A DNA stretch of 7,824 nt, from assembly GCA_012799845.1 (NCBI GenBank), contig JAAZKL010000201.1:1-7824 (forward strand), written 5' to 3'. Numbering within the stretch: position 1 is the stretch's first letter; every line of letters starts with the position of its first letter. The position numbers and the translations under genes are program-made. Below the pieces are notes generated by a model. The model was not told the DNA's origin. It worked only from the letters and a program-made list of their open reading frames with translations, and searched no databases. Shown here piece by piece: positions 1 through 6,264 of this stretch. The stretch comes from Clostridiaceae bacterium (GTDB lineage: Bacteria > Bacillota > Clostridia > Acetivibrionales > DTU013).

Positions 1-826
1 CCGCCTGGGTCTGGTAGACCTGCGCAGCTTTCGTTATCTTGTCGGAGATCTCCTCCACCGATTTGTTGATCTGGTGCAGGGCCTGCTCGATCTTCTTCAG
101 GAAATCATTCGTCATTCCTGACAGCTTGCCAACCTCCTGGGCGACGACGAAAAACCCTTTTCCGGCCTCGCCCGCCCGGGCAGCCTCGATCGTCGCGTTC
201 AATCCGAGCAGTCTTGTCTTCGATGATATGCGTTTCACCATATTGAGGATCTCGTCAGTGACCTTTGTGTTCTCATCAGCTTCGGCGACATTCTGAAGGA
301 TATCTCCGTTCATCTCCGCCACATTCTGCAGTTCTCCGGACAAAACCCCGATCGCACGCGATATCTGCTCCTGGACAGAATATTGGTTCTTATACGCATT
401 CTGCAATTCATAGCTCTTCTGCAGACTCTTCCCAAGCAAAATGCATCCGACCACGGTATCGCCTTCCCTGATCGGGACAGCATACGATCTGAACGGTGCG
501 CCATACACCTCTTTCGACACATTGCTTATCACGATGCTGCCCGTATGGATGGCCTGATATGCGGCGCCCCCCTCGGGGATGGGATCTCCCGGCTCTGCTA
601 TCAGTTTAAGTGTCGGACAGCACTCGTTCATGATATACTTTTCGGTGTCGGTCAGGGCAAAAGAAGCTTCGTTGTCAAATAAAACAGACAGATAAGGAAC
701 CAGCCTAATGAATGCTTTCATTACTTCGTTTTGTACTTCAGGTTGTTTTTTGTGCTTTTCTTCGTTTTGTACGTCGATTCGTACATCGCTTCGATCATCA
801 GATCGAATATCGTACGTATCCGGCAA
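1..826 (-). CDS. Soluble methyl-accepting chemotaxis protein, 5' part (3' end outside window)
   Basis: Cytoplasmic chemoreceptor that would signal to the CheA/CheW array; its ligand is unknown. The frame is open from the left edge. Counting from the Met at 721, residues 1-110 form a small sensory domain (starting MKAFIRLVPYLSVLFDNEAS, with KEVYGAPFRSYAVPIREGD). Residues 115-240 are the signalling helix with the hairpin-tip motif LLGLNATIEAARAGEAGKGF (171-190) and VVAQEVGKL (192-200). No transmembrane segment is seen, so this belongs to the short soluble receptors. The tip is slightly off the usual QTNLLALNAAIEAARAGE: KTR replaces QTN and NATIE replaces NAAIE. Start choice: homologues as I know them begin near the ATG at 721-719, but that ATG has no ribosome binding site. 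A TTG at 826-824 in the same frame has a strong SD (831-839) and a promoter behind it, and would add a 35-residue charged, repetitive N-terminus. The gene identity is sure; the start is not. Confidence 0.9.
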   Translation of the reverse strand, partial: MPDTYDIRSDDRSDVRIDVQNEEKHKKQPEVQNEVMKAFIRLVPYLSVLFDNEASFALTDTEKYIMNECCPTLKLIAEPGDPIPEGGAAYQAIHTGSIVISNVSKEVYGAPFRSYAVPIREGDTVVGCILLGKSLQKSYELQNAYKNQYSVQEQISRAIGVLSGELQNVAEMNGDILQNVAEADENTKVTDEILNMVKRISSKTRLLGLNATIEAARAGEAGKGFFVVAQEVGKLSGMTNDFLKKIEQALHQINKSVEEISDKITKAAQVYQTQA

Positions 827-830
827 TTGT

Positions 831-839
831 CCTCCCCCC
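831..839 (-). promoter_or_regulatory. Shine-Dalgarno sequence for the chemoreceptor, supporting the TTG start
   Basis: On the minus strand this reads GGGGGGAGG, with 4 nt before the in-frame TTG at 826-824. The spacing is short but the complementarity to 16S rRNA is strong. No comparable sequence precedes the ATG at 721, so this site decides in favour of the longer protein, unless the SD serves another purpose. Confidence 0.55.
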
Positions 840-905
840 TGTAACCTGGTTGTGTCAATAACGGGGCGGGATTCCTCTCGTCCTGTTATATTACCTGTTA
901 TATTA

Positions 906-934
906 ATTATAGATCCTGCCACATGCAAAAACAA
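906..934 (-). promoter_or_regulatory. Sigma-A type promoter for the chemoreceptor gene
   Basis: The minus strand has TTGTTT (934-929), a 17-nt spacer and a perfect TATAAT (911-906). Transcription would start near 899, about 60 nt before the SD at 831-839. It is back to back with the lacI-type promoter; the two -35 boxes are 16 bp apart. Confidence 0.65.
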
Positions 935-950
935 GCCGCGAGGGCCGGCA

Positions 951-978
951 TTGACAACGACCCCACATTTGCTAGAAT
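951..978 (+). promoter_or_regulatory. Promoter of the LacI-family regulator gene
   Basis: Consensus TTGACA (951-956), a 16-nt spacer and TAGAAT (973-978) preceded by TG at 970-971 (extended -10). The predicted start is near 985, leaving a leader of only about 15-21 nt. No operator-like palindrome of the kind found downstream is visible here, so autoregulation is not indicated. Confidence 0.7.
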
Positions 979-1005
979 TATAAATGTATCTTATCGAGAT
1001 TGGAG

Positions 1006-2010
1006 ATGTTTCAAATCGCTCCCACGATCAAGGATGTCGCAAGATTATCAGGATTATCGACAGCTACGGTATCAAAATATCTCAACGGGTTCAGCGTAAA
1101 AGAGCAAAACAGGATAAAAATCGAGAGTGCGATCAAATCGCTGAACTTCAGCGTGAACTCCCTTGCAAGAGGTCTCAAAACAAACAGGACCATGACGGTC
1201 GGGGTGCTGATACCGAGCCTGGAAAACATATTCGCCACAAGCATCGTTTCCCATATAGAGCGCGTACTGCAGGAGCACGGCTACAGCACGATCATTTGCG
1301 ATTACAACGGAAGCGCAAAACTTGAAAACGCCAAGTTCGATTTTCTAATGAACAGGTTTGCCGACGGCATCATCATCATGCCCCTCGGCCTATCGGAGGA
1401 AAAAGTCCGGAACGCCTTGGAAAAGGACGTCCCCATCATATCGATCGACAGGCCGATGAAGAACAGGGAATGTGACGTCGTACTGGCCGACAACATGAAC
1501 GCATCCTATAATGCTGTGGAGCACCTGATTACGAGAGGGCACAGGGAAATCGGCATCATTTGCGGGCCACAGGACATCTATACAGCCCAGGAGCGCCTGA
1601 AGGGATATCTGAGAGTCCATGAAGACTATGGGATGCAGGTGGACGAAAAAAACATCAAATACGGCGATTACGGGATCCAGAGCGGCTACGACATGATGAA
1701 GAGCTTTATAAAGGAAAGCGGCAGGGTCGACGCCGTATTTGTGACGAACTATGAAATGACTCTTGGAGCTGTGATGGCAATAAACGAAATGAACATAAGG
1801 ATACCGGACGAACTCTCTTTTATAGGTTTTGACAACCAGCACCTTGCGACTGTTGTCAAGCCGAACCTCACCATCGTTGTACAGCCGATCAGGCAGATCG
1901 GAGAATGCGCCGCGGAACTCCTCCTCAGGCGTCTTAACGGAGACAAGACCAACCATCCTGCGGTTTACAGGCTGAAAACAGAACTGCACGAAGGGCATTC
2001 CGTCAGATAA
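1006..2010 (+). CDS. LacI-family transcriptional regulator
   Basis: Predicted DNA-binding repressor, about 334 residues, the usual family length. The N-terminal helix-turn-helix is TIKDVARLSGLSTATVSKYL (residues 7-26), followed by the hinge helix NSLARGLKT (51-59), whose leucine would insert at the central CpG of the operator. Residues 62-334 are the periplasmic-binding-protein-like sugar-sensing domain, with typical stretches TVGVLIPSLENIFATSI, ITRGHREIGIICGP and ELSFIGFDNQHLATVVKPNL. The ligand is unknown, but the neighbours suggest a pentose, a xylo- or arabino-oligosaccharide or a related sugar. Start: ATG 1006 and an in-frame TTG at 1000 are both possible. Neither has a properly spaced ribosome binding site (GGAG abuts ATG 1006 directly). 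No terminator separates it from the reductase gene, but that gene has its own promoter right after this stop codon. Matching CG-centred palindromes at 2061-2109 and 6260-6273 are its likely operators. Confidence 0.95.
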   Translation: MFQIAPTIKDVARLSGLSTATVSKYLNGFSVKEQNRIKIESAIKSLNFSVNSLARGLKTNRTMTVGVLIPSLENIFATSIVSHIERVLQEHGYSTIICDYNGSAKLENAKFDFLMNRFADGIIIMPLGLSEEKVRNALEKDVPIISIDRPMKNRECDVVLADNMNASYNAVEHLITRGHREIGIICGPQDIYTAQERLKGYLRVHEDYGMQVDEKNIKYGDYGIQSGYDMMKSFIKESGRVDAVFVTNYEMTLGAVMAINEMNIRIPDELSFIGFDNQHLATVVKPNLTIVVQPIRQIGECAAELLLRRLNGDKTNHPAVYRLKTELHEGHSVR

Positions 2011-2027
2011 AACGCATTTCCCGTTCA

Positions 2028-2056
2028 TTGACAGTGGGAAGAAGTGATGATATCCT
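2028..2056 (+). promoter_or_regulatory. Promoter of the aldo/keto reductase gene
   Basis: Perfect TTGACA (2028-2033), a 17-nt spacer and TATCCT (2051-2056). It begins 17 nt after the lacI-type stop codon. The predicted start is near 2063, inside the first operator-like palindrome, so repression by blocking initiation or early elongation is plausible. Confidence 0.65.
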
Positions 2057-2060
2057 AAAA

Positions 2061-2074
2061 ATAAATCGTTTAAT
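2061..2074 (+). promoter_or_regulatory. Weak LacI-type operator candidate (O1)
   Basis: ATAAATCGTTTAAT matches the GTTAATCGTTTAAC site downstream at 11 of 14 positions and has the central CG expected for LacI-family operators. Its centre lies 32 bp (about three helical turns) before that of the stronger site, which would allow binding on the same DNA face. It overlaps the predicted transcription start. Confidence 0.45.
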
Positions 2075-2089
2075 TCGAATTCTAAATAA

Positions 2090-2109
2090 AAAGTTAATCG
2101 TTTAACTTT
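2090..2109 (+). promoter_or_regulatory. Strong LacI-type operator candidate (O2)
   Basis: Inverted repeat with 8-bp perfect arms, AAAGTTAA and TTAACTTT, around TCGT. The core GTTAATCGTTTAAC (2093-2106) shares 11 of 14 positions with the site in the GH43 promoter. It lies in the reductase leader, about 30-40 nt past the predicted start and before the SD. Confidence 0.7.
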
Positions 2110-2137
2110 AATCGGAAACAGACCTGCCAAGGGTCGG

Positions 2138-2142
2138 AAAGG
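2138..2142 (+). promoter_or_regulatory. Shine-Dalgarno sequence of the aldo/keto reductase
   Basis: AAAGG with a 7-nt spacer to ATG 2150-2152. It is modest, but it is the only candidate and fixes this ATG as the start. Confidence 0.5.
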
Positions 2143-2149
2143 TTTTCTT

Positions 2150-3226
2150 ATGGACATTAAGCATCCCTCAACTACCAAAGAACATTTCAAAATCGCAGAT
2201 GACGGCATCGATCCGGACCTGGTCCCGTATAAAGTCCTTTATACCGGCGCAAAAATGCCGGGGATCGGCCTTGGTACCTTCGGATCTGACAGGTACAGCG
2301 GCGAAGACATCGCGGCTGCTGTAAAGGAAGCTATCTCACTTGGTTACCGCCACATCGACTGCGCATCCGTGTACGGCAACGAGCACCTGATCGGCAGATC
2401 CCTGCGCGAGGTCCTTGAAAGCGGCCTCGTAAAAAGAGAAGAACTGTTCATCACGTCCAAGCTCTGGAACGATATGCACGGTGACGGGGATGTACTCATT
2501 TCCTGCGCCAGGTCGCTGAAGGATCTCAAACTGGAATACCTGGATCTTTACCTGGTCCACTGGCCTTTCCCGAATTACCACGCTCCGGGTGTCGGAGCCG
2601 ACTCCAGGGATCCCCATGCGAAGCCGTATATCCACGAAAACTATATGAAGGTCTGGCGACAGATGGAGCGGCTGGTTGACGCCGGACTGGTCAGGCATAT
2701 CGGCACGTCGAACATGACCATCCCCAAGCTGGAACTGCTCCTGCGGGATGCAAGGATAAAGCCCGCCGTCAACCAGATGGAACTGCACCCGCATTTTCAG
2801 CAGCCGGAACTCTTCCAATACTGTTTGGAGCATGACATAGTACCGGTAGGCTATTGCCCTGTCGGCTCGCCGAAACGGCCCGACCGCGACAGAACGCCCG
2901 AAGATACGTCAGACACGGAGGATCCGGTAATCATCAGGATCGCGGAACGCATCGGCGTCCACCCCGCGGTCGTCTGCATCAAGTGGGCGGTGCAGAGGGG
3001 GCAGATCCCGATCCCGTTCTCCACTACAAGAAGCCATCTGCTCAGCAACCTGGCATGCACTGTCACACAACCTCTTACCGAAGAGGAAATGCACGGGATC
3101 GAAAAAATCGACCGCAACTGCCGTCTGATAAAGGGACATGTCTTTTTGTGGGAAGGCGCGAAAGACTGGACTGCCCTTTGGGATGTCAACGGGGTCATAG
3201 AGGGGAAAGGCGTTGTGACCGGATAA
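2150..3226 (+). CDS. Aldo/keto reductase (aldose-reductase-like)
   Basis: Predicted NAD(P)H-dependent (beta/alpha)8-barrel oxidoreductase reducing an aldehyde or aldose to an alcohol or polyol; cytoplasmic. The complete AKR tetrad is visible: D70 and Y75 in YRHIDCASVYGNE, K104 in ITSKLWN and H137 in LYLVHWP. Also present are GTSN (185-188), NQMELHPH (208-215) and the C-terminal cofactor loop IPFSTTRSHLLSN (288-300). In that loop the family lysine of IPKS is replaced by Phe290, while the Arg (294) and the closing Asn (300) are kept. That lysine usually contacts the 2'-phosphate of NADPH, so NADH use is possible (inference). At 358 residues it is longer than the usual 280-320, with about 28 extra N-terminal residues before the barrel and an insertion around 140-160. 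The gene lies under a promoter with two LacI-type palindromes and is followed 187 bp later by a zinc dehydrogenase. The physiological substrate is not deducible; xylose or arabinose fits the context. Confidence 0.93.
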   Translation: MDIKHPSTTKEHFKIADDGIDPDLVPYKVLYTGAKMPGIGLGTFGSDRYSGEDIAAAVKEAISLGYRHIDCASVYGNEHLIGRSLREVLESGLVKREELFITSKLWNDMHGDGDVLISCARSLKDLKLEYLDLYLVHWPFPNYHAPGVGADSRDPHAKPYIHENYMKVWRQMERLVDAGLVRHIGTSNMTIPKLELLLRDARIKPAVNQMELHPHFQQPELFQYCLEHDIVPVGYCPVGSPKRPDRDRTPEDTSDTEDPVIIRIAERIGVHPAVVCIKWAVQRGQIPIPFSTTRSHLLSNLACTVTQPLTEEEMHGIEKIDRNCRLIKGHVFLWEGAKDWTALWDVNGVIEGKGVVTG

Positions 3227-3400
3227 CGCGCTTACAACTGGCGTATTGCATAATGATTGAGAAGCACGCTTGCATCAGAACCTGGTATTGTGATCAGGCG
3301 GCACGCTCACAACAGGCACGCAGTATATACTTGTCGGTATCCGTGTGCAATGATATCCGTATTTTCTATCGAAATATACAATACTCGGCGGTGTAATATA
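3227..3400. other. Spacer between reductase and dehydrogenase genes
   Basis: No gene or clear terminator is seen. It contains a 10-bp palindrome AGTATATACT (3322-3331) that includes a TATACT -10-like hexamer without a good -35, TACAAT at 3377-3382, and two GGCACGC repeats. The dehydrogenase could be cotranscribed with the reductase or have a weak promoter here; the sequence does not decide. Confidence 0.3.
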
Positions 3401-3408
3401 AAGGAGGG
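3401..3408 (+). promoter_or_regulatory. Strong Shine-Dalgarno sequence of the zinc dehydrogenase
   Basis: AAGGAGGG ending 5 nt before ATG 3414. It fixes this start over the in-frame ATG at 3426, which would match the usual MKAA start of the family but lies too far from the SD. Confidence 0.85.
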
Positions 3409-3413
3409 TAATT

Positions 3414-4475
3414 ATGGGGGATTTGATGAAAGCTGCCTATTTACCGGGCAACAGCACAGTGGTGGTCAGGGATGTGGAGATCCCGGAGCCGGGGCACGGA
3501 CAAGTACTGATCCGCACGAAGGCATCGACCATATGCGGAAGCGATATCCGGGCCATCTACCATGAGCACCTGGGGAAAGGTCCTGAAGGCTACCAGGACA
3601 AGATCGCCGGGCACGAACCGGCAGGACAGATCGTGAAATGCGGGCCCGGCATGAGAAGGTTCAGGGAAGGGGACAGGGTCATCGTGTACCACATTTCCGG
3701 GTGCGGTCTGTGCATCGACTGCCGCATGGGATACATGATAAGCTGTACGAGTCCTCTGCGCGCAGCTTACGGCTGGCAGAGGGACGGCGGTATGGCACCG
3801 TATATACTGGCGGATGAGAAGGATCTTGTTCCGCTGCCGCCACAGCTGACCTATACAGACGGAGCCCAGATCGCCTGCGGCTTCGGCACTGTTTATGAAG
3901 GCCTCGAAAAGATCGGCATTTCCGGCAACGATGCAGTCCTCGTCGTAGGTCTTGGACCGGTCGGACTTGCGACCCTGATGCTTGCAAAAGCAATGGGCGC
4001 GCAGAAACTCATTGGTGTGGATGTCGTACAGGAACGCTGCGAACTCACACTGGAAAAGAAGCTGGCAGATCGCGTTTTCGTCAGCGGACCGGACACACTT
4101 GATAAGATCCTCAGCCTGACAGGCGGCCACGGAGTGGAACGCGCCATCGACTGTTCAGGCCACACATCCGGCAGACAGCTTGCGATCCGCGCAACAAGGA
4201 AATGGGGTCGCATCGCATTCGTGGGCGAAGGCGGGACCTGTGAATTCAATCCCAGCCCGGATATCATCCACGATCAGAAGACTATTTACGGGTCCTGGGT
4301 AACCAGTATCTGGAAAATGGAAGAACTCACCGAGAGGCTGGTGCGGTGGGGCATCCATCCCGAAGACCTTGTGACACACCGCTTCACTCTCGACAATGCG
4401 GCGGAAGCCTACCGCCTGATGGCTGAAGGCAAATGCGGCAAAGTCGCAGTAGTTTTCGACGAGGAAATAAAGTAA
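3414..4475 (+). CDS. Zinc-dependent medium-chain alcohol/polyol dehydrogenase
   Basis: Predicted NAD(P)+-dependent MDR-family oxidoreductase, 353 residues, usual length, cytoplasmic. The catalytic zinc ligands are C41 (ICGSD) and H67-E68 (AGHEPAG). The structural zinc site is complete: C97, C100, C103 and C111 in GCGLCIDCRMGYMISC. The Rossmann fold has GLGPVG (179-184), and D203 at the end of the second strand (LIGVD) is typical of NAD preference. It is closer to the sorbitol/threonine dehydrogenase side of the family than to ethanol dehydrogenases, but motifs do not reveal the substrate. Placed after an aldose-reductase-like gene, it could oxidise the resulting polyol to a ketose, or oxidise a sugar directly. 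Convergent with the GH43 gene; a hairpin at 4720-4762 lies between them. Confidence 0.93.
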   Translation: MGDLMKAAYLPGNSTVVVRDVEIPEPGHGQVLIRTKASTICGSDIRAIYHEHLGKGPEGYQDKIAGHEPAGQIVKCGPGMRRFREGDRVIVYHISGCGLCIDCRMGYMISCTSPLRAAYGWQRDGGMAPYILADEKDLVPLPPQLTYTDGAQIACGFGTVYEGLEKIGISGNDAVLVVGLGPVGLATLMLAKAMGAQKLIGVDVVQERCELTLEKKLADRVFVSGPDTLDKILSLTGGHGVERAIDCSGHTSGRQLAIRATRKWGRIAFVGEGGTCEFNPSPDIIHDQKTIYGSWVTSIWKMEELTERLVRWGIHPEDLVTHRFTLDNAAEAYRLMAEGKCGKVAVVFDEEIK

Positions 4476-4530
4476 GCGGTGCCAGGATAACGGTATCAGA
4501 CGTATCACATGGATACTTAAGCAAAGCAAG

Positions 4531-4586
4531 AAAGTAAAAGCCAGGGATGCTTAATATATAAGCAAAAGCCAGAAATGGTGAACACA
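4531..4586 (+). repeat. Two degenerate 28-bp units of the GCCAG repeat family
   Basis: Two adjacent units align at a 28-bp period: AAAGTAAAAGCCAG at 4531 and TAAGCAAAAGCCAG at 4559, both continuing with RRATG. GGTGCCAGG at 4478-4485 looks like a further isolated remnant. The period and the GCCAG core match, in reverse orientation, the tandem array at 6317-6604. Weakly conserved, so tentative. Confidence 0.4.
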
Positions 4587-4600
4587 GAAGTGCTGAACAA

Positions 4601-4679
4601 AGGTGCCAGGCACGATACTCAAACACTTATTCAGTATGCTCTCTTTCATATAAGTGTCTGAGTGTCGTACCTGGTACCT
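4601..4679. repeat. 79-bp inverted repeat / long hairpin
   Basis: Arms of 30 bp (4601-4630 and 4650-4679) around a 19-nt loop; 26 of 30 positions are Watson-Crick pairs and two more can be G-U in RNA. The outer ends are GGTGCCAGGCACG and CGTACCTGGTACC, the core motif of the array at 6317-6604. It lies in the tail of the plus-strand transcripts and could stabilise their 3' end or end transcription, although only a short T-rich stretch (GGTCTTTATC) follows. It may also be a non-autonomous mobile or REP-like element; no target duplication is seen. Confidence 0.75.
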
Positions 4680-4719
4680 GGTCTTTATCAAAGTTCCTAA
4701 GTGGCTTGCCTTTTAACTC

Positions 4720-4762
4720 AGTAAAAACGACCGCCCGGCCAACGTGCCCGGAACTTTTTACT
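4720..4762. terminator. Possible bidirectional terminator between convergent genes
   Basis: AGTAAAAA (4720-4727) pairs with TTTTTACT (4755-4762), and an inner CCGG/CCGG pairing is possible within the GC-rich middle. Each strand therefore carries a stem followed by a T run, as expected for a shared terminator. The right arm overlaps the stop codon of the GH43 gene. The inner part pairs imperfectly, so strength is uncertain. Confidence 0.45.
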
Positions 4763-6179
4763 CAAGCGTGAACGAGCCGAAATGTGCGCTTCCCTGGCCT
4801 GTATATGTGAAATACAGGGAGTGTACGCCGTCCGGGATCTCGATGTCCGCAGAGTATTCCTTCCAAATGTTCGAGAACTCGATCGGGATCCTGCCGAGTA
4901 CCGGCCCGTCCCATTTCGTCCTTACCTCAAAGGCTCCCCTTGCGTACCCTCTCGTTTTGATTTTTATCCTCTTTACTCCCTTACAGTCGAAATACTTGAA
5001 TCCAGCAGTTGCCGAATCCTTCATATTAGCTATGTAGCCGATCTCTTCGTCTCCGTCCTTACCGTCCTGGGTGATTTTCGGGAACTGGTTGTTCATCCAC
5101 GATGCGGTCCAGTCGGTATAAAGGGATCCTTCACTGCAGAAGAGGTTACATGCGATATATGTCGGATATTCCCCGCGTCCCTCAAGAGGTCCTCCATTGG
5201 GTCCGCAGGATGTCATTTCGGCCTGGAGTATCGTACCGTCCTCAAGGACCGTTATGGGCTCCAGGCAGGCCTGCCTGCTGAAATTGGTGCCGTTGGTATG
5301 CCTATGATAGAAAATGTACCATTGCCCGTTTATCTCAACCATGCTGCCGTGGTTGTTGCCGCCGTAGAACATGGGCTTGTTTGCCGGCTTATAGGTATCG
5401 ATATGCAGGTCGTTATTGCTCACGATCACCCCGCGGAAGACAAAGTCCTTATTGGGATATTTGCTCGTGGCATAGCACAGTTCGTGGAAAACGACCGATG
5501 AGTATATAAAATAATACGTGTCTCCCCTCTTCCTTATCGACGGGGCTTCGAAGAACTCGTGGCCCTCATATCCGCTTCCTTTGCTGTATGGCTCGCTGGG
5601 AGCGATGAATACGGGTTCTTCAACGATTGTGAGCATGTCCGGGCCAAGTACCGTGACCATCGGACCTTTTCTTGATTTGTCGCCTCTTGGGCAGAATCCC
5701 GTATAGAGGTAAGTCCTGTCTCCTTCCGTCAGCAAACCCGGATCGAACTGGGGCTGATCGCCTTCCCTTTCGCCCAGCCTGGTTCCGTCAGGATAACGCA
5801 CATAGCCGTAGAACTCGTACTTGCCCGCGGGCTTGTCGCAGACAGCCACGGACACGATCGAAACCTTATCAAGCACATAAAATAAATAATACCGCCCGTC
5901 CGGACCGACCGTGACATCAGGCGCATAGAGGCACATGCTCCCGTCCGGGTTCAGCGGATCGTCGGTCTTCCTGTAGATAACGCCTTCATAGCGCCAGTCG
6001 GTAAGGTCGTCAACAGGCGCTGACCAGCACACATAATCGTTCATGCAGTAAACATACCCGTTGAATCGGTCATGGGATCCGTAAATATAGACCCTGCCGT
6101 CAAAAACATAAGGTTCTGCATCGGGGATATACTCCCAGGAAGGAAGGTAGGGGTTGAATCCTTGCTTTTTCTTTGTCAT
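4758..6179 (-). CDS. GH43 family glycosidase with C-terminal CBM6-like module
   Basis: Predicted five-bladed beta-propeller glycoside hydrolase (beta-xylosidase / alpha-L-arabinofuranosidase group), 473 residues. The catalytic trio is visible: general base D20 (YIPDAEPYVFDG), transition-state modulator D88 (YAPDVTVGPDG) and general acid E211 (HEFFEAPSIRKRG). H277 in GGNNHGSM fits the conserved pore histidine. Residues 1-330 are the propeller. Residues about 340-473 resemble a CBM6-like beta-sandwich (GFKYFDCKGVKRIKIKTRG, ending LYFTYTGQGSAHFGSFTLE). No signal peptide is seen (start MTKKKQGFNPYLP), so it should act in the cytoplasm on imported oligosaccharides. Start: the frame extends to a TTG at 6230, but AAAGGAG lies 8 nt before the ATG at 6179, which is chosen. 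It has its own promoter with a LacI-type palindrome over the -35 box, and lies downstream of a GH31 gene on the same strand. Exact linkage specificity cannot be told from motifs. Confidence 0.93.
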   Translation of the reverse strand: MTKKKQGFNPYLPSWEYIPDAEPYVFDGRVYIYGSHDRFNGYVYCMNDYVCWSAPVDDLTDWRYEGVIYRKTDDPLNPDGSMCLYAPDVTVGPDGRYYLFYVLDKVSIVSVAVCDKPAGKYEFYGYVRYPDGTRLGEREGDQPQFDPGLLTEGDRTYLYTGFCPRGDKSRKGPMVTVLGPDMLTIVEEPVFIAPSEPYSKGSGYEGHEFFEAPSIRKRGDTYYFIYSSVVFHELCYATSKYPNKDFVFRGVIVSNNDLHIDTYKPANKPMFYGGNNHGSMVEINGQWYIFYHRHTNGTNFSRQACLEPITVLEDGTILQAEMTSCGPNGGPLEGRGEYPTYIACNLFCSEGSLYTDWTASWMNNQFPKITQDGKDGDEEIGYIANMKDSATAGFKYFDCKGVKRIKIKTRGYARGAFEVRTKWDGPVLGRIPIEFSNIWKEYSADIEIPDGVHSLYFTYTGQGSAHFGSFTLE

Positions 6180-6187
6180 CGCAAACA

Positions 6188-6194
6188 CTCCTTT
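6188..6194 (-). promoter_or_regulatory. Shine-Dalgarno sequence of the GH43 gene
   Basis: AAAGGAG on the minus strand, 8 nt before ATG 6179-6177. It rules against the upstream in-frame starts at 6230 and 6200. Confidence 0.85.
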
Positions 6195-6199
6195 GATCA

Positions 6200-6238
6200 T
6201 TGTACCGGCTTTATTAGTTCGTTGTACCAACTTTATTA
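6200..6238. repeat. 17-bp direct repeat with 22-bp period in the GH43 promoter/leader
   Basis: TTGTACCGGCTTTATTA (6200-6216) and TTGTACCAACTTTATTA (6222-6238) differ at two positions. The period equals about two helical turns, so a protein could contact both copies on one DNA face. One copy overlaps the -10 box and predicted start; the other lies in the 5' leader just before the SD. Confidence 0.7.
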
Positions 6239-6264
6239 TATAATTTTATAAACTATTAAGTCAA
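6235..6264 (-). promoter_or_regulatory. Promoter of the GH43 gene
   Basis: The minus strand has TTGACT (6264-6259), an 18-nt AT-rich spacer and a perfect TATAAT (6240-6235). Transcription should begin near 6228, giving a leader of about 50 nt. Confidence 0.75.

Noticed and set aside
841..856. Isolated AACCTGGT motifs near 841 and 3281 as further members of the CCTGGYAC repeat family
   Set aside because: Only 8-10 bases match and no 28-bp period surrounds them; this is within chance expectation.
827..1020. Further upstream extension of the chemoreceptor frame, which stays open beyond the TTG into the lacI-type promoter region
   Set aside because: The promoter at 906-934 lies inside it, no SD-preceded start is present there, and the residues do not resemble any receptor domain.
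984..1325. Overlapping open frame starting at ATG 984
   Set aside because: It is out of frame with the clear LacI-family gene and has no recognisable protein features.
4782..5501. Long plus-strand open frame within the GH43 gene, and similar long frames opposite the GH31 and reductase genes
   Set aside because: They are antisense to well supported genes, have no SD, and encode no recognisable motif.
6180..6230. Longer GH43 start at the TTG 6230 (or the ATG at 6200)
   Set aside because: The SD AAAGGAG at 6188-6194 would lie inside the coding region, and the predicted transcript start is at about 6228.
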